Of a DNA stretch of 64,000 bases, positions 23,218 to 33,498 are shown in pieces. The DNA comes from Datura wrightii (Eukaryota; Streptophyta; Magnoliopsida; Solanales; Solanaceae): contig JASDFA010000003.1 of NCBI GenBank assembly GCA_035772735.1, positions 55,858,501 through 55,922,500 on the forward strand. The letters are read 5' to 3'. The notes beneath the pieces were generated by a model. The model made no database searches. It was given only the letters and a program-made list of their open reading frames with translations, and was not told the origin of the DNA. The position numbers were made by a program, and so were the translations under genes. Numbering within the stretch: position 1 is the stretch's first letter; every line of letters begins with the position of its first letter.

Positions 23218-23883
23218 ACCCTCCACAACTAGGGTTGTGAGAACCATGGTAGAATAACAAGCCAGGGTTAACAAAAAGTGATTCTAAACCAATACGAATG
23301 CCTGTATTATTCTTTTTTTCACGTTTAATGTTTCTTAACGACACACAACATTAGAATAATCCCAAATTCTCTTCTTGCTTAAACATAGAAAAGTAGAAAT
23401 TAGGAAAAGAAAAGAACAACAAAGCCTTGAAATTGAGTTTCATTGAATAGCTTGAGCTGTAGTCTCAGGAGAGTTAATTTGAAACTATTGATAAAGGTTA
23501 AATTGAAATTGCTCATGAGACCTAACCCGACGATTGAGTAGAGTCATCTACTAGGGATGAAGCAGTCATTTAGATGAGCATAATTTATTAGTTCTTCAGG
23601 ATAAGTATTAAGATAGATCAAAAGTGTAATAATTTGACCTAGTAGGAAGCCATGGGGAACACCTCCCTTGTTTATTTCTTGACTATTGGTTACAACTCTC
23701 TTTCAAAATACTATTACTTGATTTACAACCCCCATTTAGGAAATAATTGAACTAAAAGTGTGAATACTAGCATAAGTCTGTATCCTGACCATATTTCCTG
23801 TGGGATCGACCCCAACCTAGTTGGGTTCTTTATTAAGAATGTCTGTGTTATACTTCTTCAAGGGTGTAATTTGAGCGTTATCT
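23218..23883 (+). mobile_element. Athila-like LTR F, right part
   Basis: It continues F after E. Near the end it has the Athila-type sequence GGGATCGACCCCAACCTAGT and terminates TTGAGCGTTATC. C's gag resumes directly afterwards, which shows F is solo. Confidence 0.75.
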
Positions 23884-23974
23884 GCTGGGTGGCCACTCAG
23901 CTGGTAGAGGTGGAGCCCAGCCTGGTATAGGGGGTGCTCAAACAGGAAAAGGTGGTACTTAGTTTAGTAGAGGT
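23884..23974 (+). pseudogene. Gag 3' fragment of element C
   Basis: The Gly/Gln-rich linker GGHSAGRGGAQPGIGGAQTG then KGGT is typical of the region between zinc knuckle and protease of Tekay-like Gag-Pol. It is split from the rest of gag by F and from the protease by D. Confidence 0.7.
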
Positions 23975-25410
23975 TGTGATCACGGGCAAAAATATATGCC
24001 CGAGATATTCTTTATTACTTCAATTAGTCTTGTTTATCTAAGTTATTGTATGCATTTTCATGTAATTTTATATAATGTGGAGATATGTGCTAACCAACAT
24101 GATTAGCCTTTGTTTTGTAGGTTTTGATGATGTTTGAGTAACTAATCCATGAGTTGGTGAAGTAGAAGCTTGGAAACGGAATTAACACGCAAACTTCGGC
24201 AAAGAAGAGGCACAAAACAGCCCACCGGTGCGCGACAAGGTGCCACGGCAGGCAGGCCGCTCAAAACAGCCCACCTGCGTGTTGGCAACGTGCCACGGCA
24301 GGTGGCCTCCGCGACCAAGGGCCTCCAACGCGCTGCCCAGGCAGCGTGACACGTTGCCAACGCGGCAGGGTGCTGCCTGGGCCGATTTCGGGTGATTTTC
24401 CAGAGAGCCTCCGCGTCCGTAGCGTGTCATGGAGGCCGTGCTCCGCGATGCACTCCGTGACACGTTGCTTGTTTTTCCGGGAAAGATTCCTACTAATATA
24501 AATAGCACACTTAGGTTTATTTTTCATAAGGGAAGACTTGGTGGAGCTAGGACGTGGGTTAGCAGCAGTTGAGGGACGAAAAAGCTAAGGGTTTTTCTCT
24601 CTTTCTTTCTTCTTTCAATCAATTGTACGTATGATTTACACTCATTTGAGGATGATCAATCCACAAATGAGTGGCTAATTCTCTTCCTTGCTAAGGTTTT
24701 GAACATGTGTATTGAATTTTGATTGTGAATTATATGGTTTTTCATCTTCTTCTTTCATGTTGTTCTATTAATTCTTGTTCTTACTGCATTAGTGTGTGGC
24801 CAACATTAATGTACATCTAAAAAGTCCAATTTCACTCGAGAGAGCAAGAAATTGGAAAGTTGTGAATTAATAGGGTATTGTTCTTAACTTGATTTGGGAA
24901 AATTGGGTTTTGATGTGCTTTCCTGATAGAAATATACTTGAAAGCCGTATTAGTCAATTTAGGAACCGAAATTGTATTGCTAGGTCATAAATTGCATTTG
25001 ATCACAGAAATGTAGACGAATGGTTTATGATTCTAAAGTGAGATTAAATACGAGAGTTTTAATCTCTAGGCTAATGTTCTTGGCTAGCAACATGAAGAGA
25101 AGAATAACCGAATTATGATTACTATCGAATTCATTACTTGTTCTTAACCTTGGCATGCTCTTATCCATAGTTTCAATTCAAGTAAATATTTGTTAATAGT
25201 TTTAGTATATAGTTTATAAACAAAATTATTTAACTTTTGGTTACATTGTTGTCAACATAATTAGAAGTAAACTAGAATATAGTATACTTAAGCAATTTTA
25301 CTTATCCAGAGTCTCCTTGGATCGATACTTGGCTTACTTAGCCACTTTATTACTTGTTTGACCACGTGCACTTGCGTGTCGGTTTTTAACCCCTACCAAA
25401 GCACCGAGCA
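23975..25410 (+). repeat. Element D 5' LTR
   Basis: TGTGATCACGGG to ACCGAGCA, copied at 28531-29966 with equal length. It opens with a hairpin CGGGCA-N8-TGCCCG (23983-24002) and carries a GC-rich word array at 24215-24475. A TATAAATAG box-like stretch near 24495-24504 (AATATAAATAGC) may be the promoter. Confidence 0.93.
24215..24475. repeat. GC-rich CCGTGACACG word array in D 5' LTR
   Basis: GTGCCACGGCAGG twice, GTGACACGTTGCC, GCCAACGCGG (24356), TCCGCGATG (24442) and CTCCGTGACACG (24453) in 260 bases of GC-rich sequence within an AT-rich LTR. The words are shared with E's LTR. Confidence 0.75.
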
Positions 25411-25416
25411 AGTTTT

Positions 25417-25434
25417 TGGCGCCGTTGCCGGGGA
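25417..25434 (+). promoter_or_regulatory. Primer binding site of element D (tRNA-Asp)
   Basis: TGGCGCCGTTGCCGGGGA is complementary to the 3' end of plant tRNA-Asp(GTC), the primer type I associate with Athila-like elements. It lies six bases after the LTR and is unmutated. Confidence 0.88.
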
Positions 25435-25578
25435 GGCTAGGCGATTTGTGAAATTGTGTTAAGTGTAAATTTACTGTATTTTTGTTTTATTTTCTTAAGT
25501 GTTGACAACTTGGTCTTAGTATTTGTTTTAATTCTTTGTTCATTTTAATTTTTCTCTCTTTCGGATACCCTCATTGAC

Positions 25579-26013
25579 ATGACATCATGGAATATAAATG
25601 GTGGATACGCATATTTTGGCGAATCTTGCATGAATTGTGGAGGACCCCACTTGTGGCAAAACTGTAACACGTGCAATATATGTGGGTGTCAATATGGCCA
25701 TTGGGGTGATTGTCCAAAGGCATATTCCCCTCCCCCAAGCCCCTACTATGATCCTTTTGTTGTTTTTGCTGAATATAGGCATGTTGAAAATGAGGATTTG
25801 GGACGCCAAGTTCAAATAGAGGACATGATGAAACAACTCCTGGAGCAATCAGAAGCAATGAAGGAGTCGGTGGCAGAATTGATAATTCAGCAAAAGGAGA
25901 ATGCCGAGGCTGTAAGCAGGATGAGCGTCAAATTCACTGAGATGATCGCTGAAGCTGAAGCTTGTGATGACTTGCAGGTAACAGTTTTAGCCGATATTCA
26001 AGAGGAACTATAA
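25579..26013 (+). CDS. Small CCHC zinc-knuckle protein, N-terminal part (element D)
   Basis: A 144-residue frame from ATG 25579. Residues about 18-30 read CMNCGGPHLWQNC (C-x2-C-x3-H-x4-C), like the CGGPH knuckle of Athila Gag. Residues 33-46 read CNICGCQYGHWGDC, a second irregular knuckle. A Pro-rich spacer (PPPSPYYDP) and a Glu/Lys/Met-rich coiled-coil-like helix (about 70-130) follow. No capsid domain precedes the knuckle, unlike normal Gag. The next frame (26035-26517) is in the same phase after a single TAA, so the two probably form one 312-codon gene. Likely role: RNA binding or packaging (inference). It could also be a truncated Gag. Confidence 0.7.
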   Translation: MTSWNINGGYAYFGESCMNCGGPHLWQNCNTCNICGCQYGHWGDCPKAYSPPPSPYYDPFVVFAEYRHVENEDLGRQVQIEDMMKQLLEQSEAMKESVAELIIQQKENAEAVSRMSVKFTEMIAEAEACDDLQVTVLADIQEEL

Positions 26014-26517
26014 GCAGAGGACAAGGGTGGATTTTTGGATGAAGCCCAACAATTAGAATCTCTTGAGTGTCCCCGTGATGGGCTCACACTTATGGAAAAT
26101 CCATTCTTGGAAGAAGAGTTAGCGTATCCCCCAGTCAACTTTAATGGTGAGTTAGATGTTGATGTCGAGAAGGTATATACAAGTAAGGAGGTCAAGCAAA
26201 ATGCAGTTTCAGAGTTGAGGTGTATTGGACCACACTCTACGCATTTTTCAACATTAAATTTGGTTGACAACATAGAAATAGAGTCTTCCAAGTTTGTAGA
26301 GAAATGTCTAGAGGAGGACCAAGCACCATATATTTTGAAATTTGCTAACTCAGAAAGACAAAATGACTTCGCTTACTTAAGGACCAATAAATGCAAAAGG
26401 CAACATCTACTGTTTGGTCCTTACAATTTTTCACCACCACCCCTGGAGCATAAGAGGAAATTAGAGAAGAAATTAGGGGTGAGATTCATATCCTCAAGGT
26501 GGAGGAAAAAGTGGTGA
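26014..26517 (+). CDS. C-terminal continuation of the element D protein
   Basis: In phase with the upstream 144-residue frame and separated from it by one TAA codon (26011-26013). The first Met in this part is at 26035, giving 160 residues. It is acidic at first (ECPRDGLTLMENPFLEEELA), then neutral, and ends basic with HKRKLEKKLGVRF and RWRKKW. I recognise no catalytic motif, protease or RT. The region resembles spacer segments of Athila-like Gag-Pol in composition only. It may be made by readthrough, by reinitiation, or not at all if the stop is a dead mutation. Confidence 0.6.
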   Translation, partial: AEDKGGFLDEAQQLESLECPRDGLTLMENPFLEEELAYPPVNFNGELDVDVEKVYTSKEVKQNAVSELRCIGPHSTHFSTLNLVDNIEIESSKFVEKCLEEDQAPYILKFANSERQNDFAYLRTNKCKRQHLLFGPYNFSPPPLEHKRKLEKKLGVRFISSRWRKKW

Positions 26518-26557
26518 AACTTGGTACGTCGTGCCGCGACGTAAAATTAGGCGCTGC

Positions 26558-26573
26558 TTGGGAGGCAACCCAA
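26558..26573 (+). promoter_or_regulatory. Conserved hairpin TTGGGAGGCAACCCAA (element D)
   Basis: A perfect inverted repeat TTGGG-AGGCAA-CCCAA lies 40 bases after the stop codon, inside the block GTCGTGCCGCGACGTAAAA. The block is shared with element G (56690-56800). It probably acts at RNA level, for packaging or 3' processing (inference). Confidence 0.75.
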
Positions 26574-28514
26574 GGGTACCATGGGTACCATTTTAATTTG
26601 TTGCATTTATGTTTATTTTATTTATTTTTCATCTGGTGTTGTTTTGGTGGAAAGTTAAGCACAGATGGAGTGGAAGTCTGAGTACCCGTGGAGGAGGAAG
26701 CTAACAAGCATGGAAAAGAAAAAGTGTGGGGTCGAACACCCACTTGTCCATAGTTGAAGAAAACCATGCTGTCAGCTAGGCCTAAAGGCCTCAGGGAGTA
26801 TTTCTCACCCTTTGTAACCTTTAGTTTGATGCTATGCGGACATAGCATGATTTAAGTGTGGGGTGAGGGAAATTTCTAGGAAATTTCAAAATTTTTGTGC
26901 TTAATGATTTTTGGTGAATGTAATGCTTGAACAAAAGTTGGTGAGAAATTTGAAAATTTGAAAAATTTGAAAATTTTTTGTGAATTAAGCATGACTTCAT
27001 CACCCGTTGGTTTTTTTTTTTGGTTCTTTTCCGACGGGGGGTATTTGAACCGAAGAATAAATTTTTTTTTCTTTCTTTTTTCTTTTCTTTTTTCTTTCTT
27101 TCCTTGGTCTATATATAAAGTTTTTTTAGTCATAGCTAGGGACTGTTTCCGATGATGGATGGATGACGACCGTCTTGAGGAAAATTAGTCGATAGGTTTT
27201 GGATTTTGAAACCATAACTAATTGGTGCTGGATGTTCTTGTTATGTGCTATACATGGTTGTAAGATGCAAGTATGTTCAGTATGAAGCATGCAAGTGTAT
27301 AACTTTGTTTGAGACACTTAGGCTCTTGAATTTGACTCAATATGTTTGAAGCTTAATTCCGAATTCTTGTGATTAGCTGAGTAAGAGTCTACTGATTGTG
27401 TCTTGATTTGAGCATGTGCCATGAGTGTAAGGTTTTTGAGTATTCTATGCTATTGTGGAATGTCTAGAACTTGCCTGGTGTGTTTATAAAACGAAATGAA
27501 GGATGTGAATTGGAGGAAATGATATAGGCATTTCTTTGAATGAACCAAACTTTTATCCCTCATTATACCTACCTTGAAAAATTAATCCTAGTTAACCCCA
27601 TTGAGCCTTGAGCCTATTCTTTGACAGCTGCAACATAAGCTTAATCCTTTTTCTTTCATTAGCCTTGAAATTGAACCAAAACTCCGAAGCGCTTAAAGGA
27701 AAAATTCGAAAGGGTAAAGGAGTGAGAAGAATGGAAAAGAAGGAAAAATAGCAAGTTGTAAATAGTTGAGAAAAGGAAAAAGGTGCATTTGTGTGAAAAT
27801 GGTTGGTTATTAGTAGGGAGTAAGAAAAGGAATGAATGAAACATATTGCTTAAGTACTCCTTACTAATAAGCTAAAAATGCCGAAAGAAATGGGGGAACA
27901 AAAGAGGAAAAAGAAAGATGAAAAGAGAAAAAGGTGAAGTGAGGGAAGGGAAGTTTGTAATGAAGGCGTGATGTATTAAAAGAGCTTAGGAAAGATAGTC
28001 ACTATTACTGATCATAATAGTACCTACCCGCACCTGAGTTACATTACAACCTAAAAAGTCCTACTTGATCTTACATTCATACATCCTTATATTAGTGGAA
28101 TAAAACACTAAGGGCAAGCTTATGGGTCATTACATAATGCATGTGAATTCTTTGTGAGAGTGAGCGTAATTCTATTCATGTACCCACACATGTTGTGATG
28201 TAAAAAATTGTTTTTGCGTGTGATTGGGTAACTCTCTTTCCGTAAGGGGCACATGTTGAAAGAAGGATATATTTCATGTGGGATTTCTTAATCAGATGAT
28301 TTGCATGAGTTTGCTAAAAATTGAGAGTCGATTCTTGAGGTTAAGAAGTCTTAACATGGTTGTGTTTCATTTCAACGATCAAATCAGGCATGCTCTATTT
28401 TTAGCTTGTATCCTACGTAATCATTATAGCCGTAACTTGAATTCTCTTGCTAAATTAGTTATGTGCGAGTCTCCATATGCATGATATGTAAAAGGTTGTT
28501 CGAGGACGAACAAG
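26574..28514 (+). other. 3' noncoding interior of element D
   Basis: Nearly 2 kb with no supported gene. It includes a T-rich and pyrimidine tract at 27010-27110 and a block near 27595-27640 (AACCCCATTGAGCCTTGAGC) that parallels element J's interior on the minus strand near 63595-63650. Short frames here are not conserved as proteins. Confidence 0.7.
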
Positions 28515-28530
28515 GCTTTAAGTGTGGGGT
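28515..28530 (+). promoter_or_regulatory. Polypurine-like tract of element D
   Basis: CTTTAAGTGTGGGGT directly precedes LTR start TGTGATC, preceded by TTCGAGGACGAAC, a common setting for the plus-strand primer in plant Gypsy elements. Confidence 0.7.
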
Positions 28531-29966
28531 TGTGATCACGGGCAAAAATATATGCCCGAGATACTCTTTATTACTTCAATTAGTCTTGTTTATCTAAGTT
28601 ATTGTATGCATTTTCATGTAATTTTATATAATGTGGAGATATGTGCTAACCAACATGATTAGCCTTTGTTTTGTAGGTTTTGATGATGTTTGAGTAACTA
28701 ATCCATGAGTTGGTGAAGTAGAAGCTTGGAAACGGAATTAACACGCAAACTTCGGCAAAGAGGAGGCACAAAACAGCCCACCGGTGCGCGACAAGGTGCC
28801 ACGGCAGGCAGGCCGCTCAAAACAGCCCACCTGCACATTGGCAACGTGCCACGGCAGGTGGCCTCCGCGACCAAGGGCCTCCAACGCGCTGCCCATGCAG
28901 CGTGACACGTTGCCAACGCGGCAGGGTGCTGCCTGGGCCGATTTCGGGTGATTTTCCAGAGAGCCTCCGCGTCCGTAGCGTGTCACGGAGGCCGTGCTCC
29001 GCGATGAACTCCGTGACACGTTGCTTGTTATTCCGGGAAAGATTCCTACTAATATAAATAGCACACTTAGGTTTATTTTTCATAAGGGAAGACTTGGTGG
29101 AGCTAGGACGTGGGTTAGCAGCAGTTGAGGGACGAAAAAGCTAAGGGTTTTTCTCTCTTTCTTTCTTCTTTCAATCAATTGTACGTATGATTTACACTCA
29201 TTTGAGGATGATCAATCCACAAATGAGTGGCTAATTCTCTTCCTTGCTAAGGTTTTGAACATGTGTATTGAATTTTGATTGTGAATTATATGGTTTTTCA
29301 TCTTCTTCTTTCATGTTGTTCTATTAATTCTTGTTCTTACTGCATTAGTGTGTGACCAACATTAATGTACATCTAAAAAGTCCAATTTCACTCGAGAGAG
29401 CAAGAAATTGGAAAGTTGTGAATTAATAGGGTATTGTTCTTAACTTGATTTGGGAAAATTGGGTTTTGATGTGCTTTCCTGATAGAAATATACTTGAAAG
29501 CCGTATTAGTCAATTTAGGAACCGAAATTGTATTGCTAGGTCATAAATTGCATTTGATCACAGAAATGTAGACGAATGGTTTATGATTCTAAAGTGAGAT
29601 TAAATACGAGAGTTTTAATCTCTAGGCTAATGTTCTTGGCTAGCAACATGAAGAGAAGAATAACCGAATTATGATTACTATCGAATTCATTACTTGTTCT
29701 TAACCTTGGCATGCTCTTATCCATAGTTTCAATTCAAGTAAATATTTGTTAATAGTTTTAGTATATAGTTTATAAACAAAATTATTTAACTTTTGGTTAC
29801 ATTGTTGTCAACATAATTAGAAGTAAACTAGAATATAGTATACTTAAGCAATTTTACTTATCCAGAGTCTCCTTGGATCGATACTTGGCTTACTTGGCCA
29901 CTTTATTACTTGTTTGACCACGTGCACTTGCGTGTCGGTTTTTAACCCCTACCAAAGCACCGAGCA
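28531..29966 (+). repeat. Element D 3' LTR
   Basis: It matches 23975-25410 base for base except about ten positions. Examples are CGTGTT against CACATT in the GC array, and CACTCC against AACTCC. Equal length with no indel supports a recent insertion. Confidence 0.93.
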
Positions 29967-30590
29967 GGTGGTACATAGCCCAATAGGGGAGGGTCACAAA
30001 CAAGTGGTTAGGCTCATTTTTTTTGCATTCCTAGGCCGATCTGAGGTAGAGGCTTCAGATGTAGTCATTACAGGTACCATTCTCGTATGTGATCGAATGA
30101 CTACTACTTTATTTGATTCTAATTTTACTTTCTTGTATGTCTCTACCTACTTTGCTGTGAGGTCGAATCTTGATTGTGATATTCTTGATGCCCCGATTCA
30201 TGTCTCTACTTTAATTATGGATTTTGTGGTTGTTGATAGAGTCTATCGCAATTGTTCGGTAGGAGTCATGGGTTATGAGACTCAGGTAGTTTGGTGATCT
30301 TAGATATGGTAGATTTTGATGTTATCTTTGGAATGAGCTGATTTTCTCTTTACTATGCTATTTTGGACTGCAATGCTAAGACAGTCACCAAAGCGATGCC
30401 ATGTGTGTTTAGATTAGAGTGGAAGGGGAATTCTAGCCCTGGTCCTACGAAAATTATTTTGTATATTTGTGCTTGGATAACTCATATTTGGGATACTAGT
30501 ATAGAGGTTCCTTCTATAGAGTTAGTTCTGGTGGTTCACGAGTTTTTGGAGGTGTTTCCCATAAATTTTCCTTGGATGCCACTAGCTCGC
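29967..30590 (+). pseudogene. Protease and linker of element C
   Basis: C resumes after D. The frame to 30297 reads SEVEASDVVITGTILVCDRM, TTTLFDSNFTFLYVST and VDRVYRNCSVGV. The aspartic protease triad is degenerate (DSNF where the family has DSGA or DSGS). A second frame from 30363 gives the linker with VVHEFLEVFPINFPWMPLAR, matching the segment before RT in Tekay-like Pol. Stops around 30298 and the frameshift break it. Confidence 0.82.
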
Positions 30591-31320
30591 GACATTGATT
30601 TCTGCATAGACTTTGAGCCAAGGACTCGACCTATTTCTATACCTCAATATAGAATGGCACTATTAGAGTTGAGAGAGCTAAAAGAGCAGCTGCAGGAATT
30701 ACTTAGTAAGGGGTTCATCTAACTATCTCTCCGTGGGGTGCCCCGATGTTGTTTGTAAAGAAGAAAGATGGCATCACGCGGATGTGCATTGACTACCGTT
30801 AGTTGAATAAGGTCACCATTCAAAACAAATATTCCCTTCCCCAAATAGATGACCTGTTTGATCAGCTCCAGGGTGCGGTAGTTTTTCTAAAGATTGATGT
30901 AAGGTCGGGTTACCATCAGCTGAAAATTCATGCTGAGCATATATCGAAAACCACTTTCAGACCAGGTATGGGCACTACGAGCTCTTAGTTATGTCATTTG
31001 GAATCACTAATGCTCCAGCTTCTTTCATGAGCCTGATGAATAATATTTCTAAACCCTACCTGGATTCCTTCATGATTGTGTTTATTGAAGATATTCTGGT
31101 ATATTAAAAAACTATGCAAGAACACGAGGATGATCTGAGGATTGTGTTGGAGCTGTTGAAGGAGAAACAACTGTATGCGAAGTTTTCCATGTGTGAATTC
31201 TAGCCAGAATCGTTGTACTTTTTGGGATATGTAGTCTCAAAGAAAGGAATCATGGTGGATCATAGAAGGTAGAGCAGTTCAAAATTGGGCTGGCCAACGA
31301 CGGTGACAAAGATTCATAGT
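30591..31320 (+). pseudogene. Reverse transcriptase of element C (broken)
   Basis: RT begins DIDFCIDFEPRTRPISIPQY and continues MLFVKKKDGITRMCIDYR, a stop, LNKVTIQNKYSLPQIDDLFD, VVFLKIDVRSGYHQLKIHAE and TTFRPGM. The catalytic region near 31080 reads FIEDILVY, where FIDD is usual, so the first Asp of the pair is now Glu. Later fragments include KQLYAKFSMCEF and YFLGYVVSKKGIMVD. There are at least four stops and frameshifts (for example at 30720 and 30989), so it is not functional. Confidence 0.88.
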
Positions 31321-31890
31321 TTTGTGGGGTTAGCTTGTTACTACCGCCAATATATGAAGGTTTTTGCGGCCATTGCATCTCAGTTGACATGATTAACTCA
31401 GAAAGATGTATCTTTCTAACAGTCAGATGAATGTGAAGAGAGCTTCCAAAAGGTCAAGACCTTATTGACCATAGCCCCTATCTTGGTGCTGTCGATAGAA
31501 GGTAAAGACTTTGTGGTTTATTGTGATGCCTCACGAGTTGGTTTGGGCGCTTTGTTAATGCAGGAAAAATAGGTCATTGTGTATACTTATAGGAAGCTGA
31601 AAGTGCACGAGAAGAACTATCCTACGCATGACTTAGAGTTGGCAGCGGTGGTATTTGCTTTGAAAATCTAGAGTCATTACCTGTATGGGGTTGGTTGTGA
31701 GGTGTTCAATGACCATCGTAGCCTGCAGCGTGTATTCACCTAGAAGGATCTTAATCTAAGACAACGAATATGGATGGAGCTTCTCAAGGATTATGATGTC
31801 ACTATCTTATATCATCCGAGAAAAACAAACATGGTGGTAGATGTATTGAGCAGGAAGATTGTAAGCATGGGTAGTTTGGATTGTTTAAAG
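31321..31890 (+). pseudogene. RNase H region of element C
   Basis: Fragments in order: FVVYCDASRVGLGALLMQEK with the first catalytic Asp, LKVHEKNYPTHDLELAAVVF, EVFNDHRSLQRVFT (family FTDHKSLQ) and MELLKDYDVTILYHPRKTNM. Stops occur near 31571, 31669 and 31741. The domain order RT-RNase H-integrase is the normal Gypsy order. Confidence 0.85.
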
Positions 31891-33250
31891 GCTACCCAAC
31901 ATCCAATGTCTAGAGAAGTTCAGAAATTGACCAATAACCTTGTGAGAATTATGCTATCGGAGTCGGGCGGAGTATTAGCCAATGTAGAGGCAAGATTGTC
32001 GTTTTTAGATGAGGTTTTGTCTAGACAGTTTGAAGATGCAAAGCTGAGCAAGATTCATGACAAGGTCTTGCAAGAGAGCCTAAGGAGGTAGTAATAGATG
32101 ATGAAGGGGTCTTGAGGATAGGAGGGCATGTATGTGTTCCTCAGGTTGGTGATTTGATCAAAACTATACTGTTAGAGGCCCACAGTTCAAGGTACTCTAT
32201 ATATCTCGAAGCCACCAAGATATATCGTGACCAAGGCAACATTAATGGTGGAGCAGGATGAAGAGAGATCTCATGGAGAATGTTTTCCAATATCTAAATT
32301 GCCAACATGTGAAGTATGAACATCAGAGACCTGGGGAGTGCTCCAGAGGATGCCCATCACAGAGTAGAAGTGGGAGAGAATAGCAATGGACTTTATGGTT
32401 GGTCTTCCGAAGACCTTGTGGAAGCTTGACTCCATCTGGGTCATTGTCGATAGACTAATTAAGTCTTCTCTGTTTTTACCCGTCCAGGTGACTTACAATA
32501 TAGAAATGTTGTCTAAGTTGTATGTTAAATAAGTGGTCCATTTGCACGGGTTTCCAATGACAATCATCTCAGATAGAGGTACGTAGTTTACTTTTAACTT
32601 TTGGAGAACCTTGTAGGATGAATTGGGTACTAACCTGGACTTGAGCATAACATTTCACCCTCATCTGGATGGATAGTTGGAGAGGATGATCCAGGTGTTG
32701 GAGGATATGTTCCGAGTCTATGTGATAGTATTTGTGGGTCATTAGGACAAGTTCCTACCCTTGGCAAAATTTGCATATAATAATGCTATTAGTCAAGCAT
32801 CAGCATGGTGCCATTTGAGGCTTTGTATGAAAGGAAATATAGATCCCCTATCGGCTGGTTTGATGCATTCGAGGTAAGGAAATGGAGTACTGACTTATTG
32901 AAGGAATCCTTGGAAAAGGTCAAGGTAATTCAAGAAAAACTCTTGGTAGATCAAATTAGACAAAAACAGTATGTTGATCAAAAGGTTTGAGACATGGAGT
33001 TTATAGTGGGGGAGCAGGCCTTGCTCAAGGTTTCACCCATGAAGAGTGTGATGCTATTTGGAATACGGAGCAAGATCTGCTTGAGATATATTGGTCCATT
33101 TGAGGTTCTTCGACACATAGGGGAGGTGGCCTATGAATTGGCCTTACCTCCAAGTCTGTCTGAAGTTCATCCTGTATCTCATGTTTCCATGCTGAAGAAG
33201 TATCACAGGGTTGGTACTTACATTATCCAATTGGGATCTGATGCTTCTTG
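31891..33250 (+). pseudogene. Integrase of element C
   Basis: The open part at 31774-32091 continues from RNase H. The zinc module and core (32150-32600) are badly shifted, with recognisable DSIWVIVDRL-like (near 32430) and IISDRGT-like (near 32568) pieces. Intact frames follow at 32805-32990 (VPFEALYERKYRSPIGWFDA) and 32994-33251 (LLKVSPMKSVMLFGI and RYIGPFEVLRHIGEVAYELA, the GPY/F module). Integrase would insert the cDNA into chromatin; here it is not translatable as one protein. Confidence 0.85.
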
Positions 33251-33420
33251 ACTAGAATTTTTTGTATGAAGAGGAGTTTGTGGCTATATTAGATAGAGAG
33301 ATCCGTAAGCTGAGATCGAAGGAGATCATGATTGTAAAGGTCAAATGGAAGAACCGTACTGTGAAGGAGGCCATTTGAGAGACAAAAGCAGACTTACAAG
33401 GCAAATACCCTCAACCTTTT
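33251..33420 (+). pseudogene. Chromodomain tail of element C
   Basis: In a shifted frame the tail reads EEFVAILDREIRKLRSKEIM, IVKVKWKNRTVKEAI, a stop, then ETKADLQGKYPQPF. This matches the chromodomain of Tekay/Del chromoviruses and places C in that group. Confidence 0.8.
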
Positions 33421-33498
33421 GTTGAGTTAGGTACTTTTCATTCTTTTATTCCACTTTTTAATCGTTCGGGGACAAAAGATGTTTTAATTGATATCTAA

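Larger units (their letters stand above)
23975..29966 (+). mobile_element. Element D, young non-autonomous LTR element
   Basis: Two LTRs of 1436 bp each flank a 3.1 kb interior. It has a tRNA-Asp primer site, a polypurine end, one small CCHC-knuckle reading frame and no protease, RT, RNase H or integrase. About ten substitutions separate the LTRs by eye (under 1%), so it inserted recently. It sits between C's gag linker and protease. The flanks share AGGT/GGT but I cannot define a clean 5-bp target duplication. It resembles large retrotransposon derivatives (LARD) or TR-GAG elements and must rely on an Athila-like partner. Confidence 0.9.

Noticed and set aside
24142..24527. Overlapping Arg/Cys-rich minus-strand frames, repeated at 28698-29083
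   Set aside because: They translate the GC-rich word array of element D's LTR; their presence in both LTRs follows from duplication, not selection on protein.
26958..27155. Phe-rich 65-codon frame resembling a membrane protein
   Set aside because: It is the translation of a T-rich tract in D's noncoding interior.
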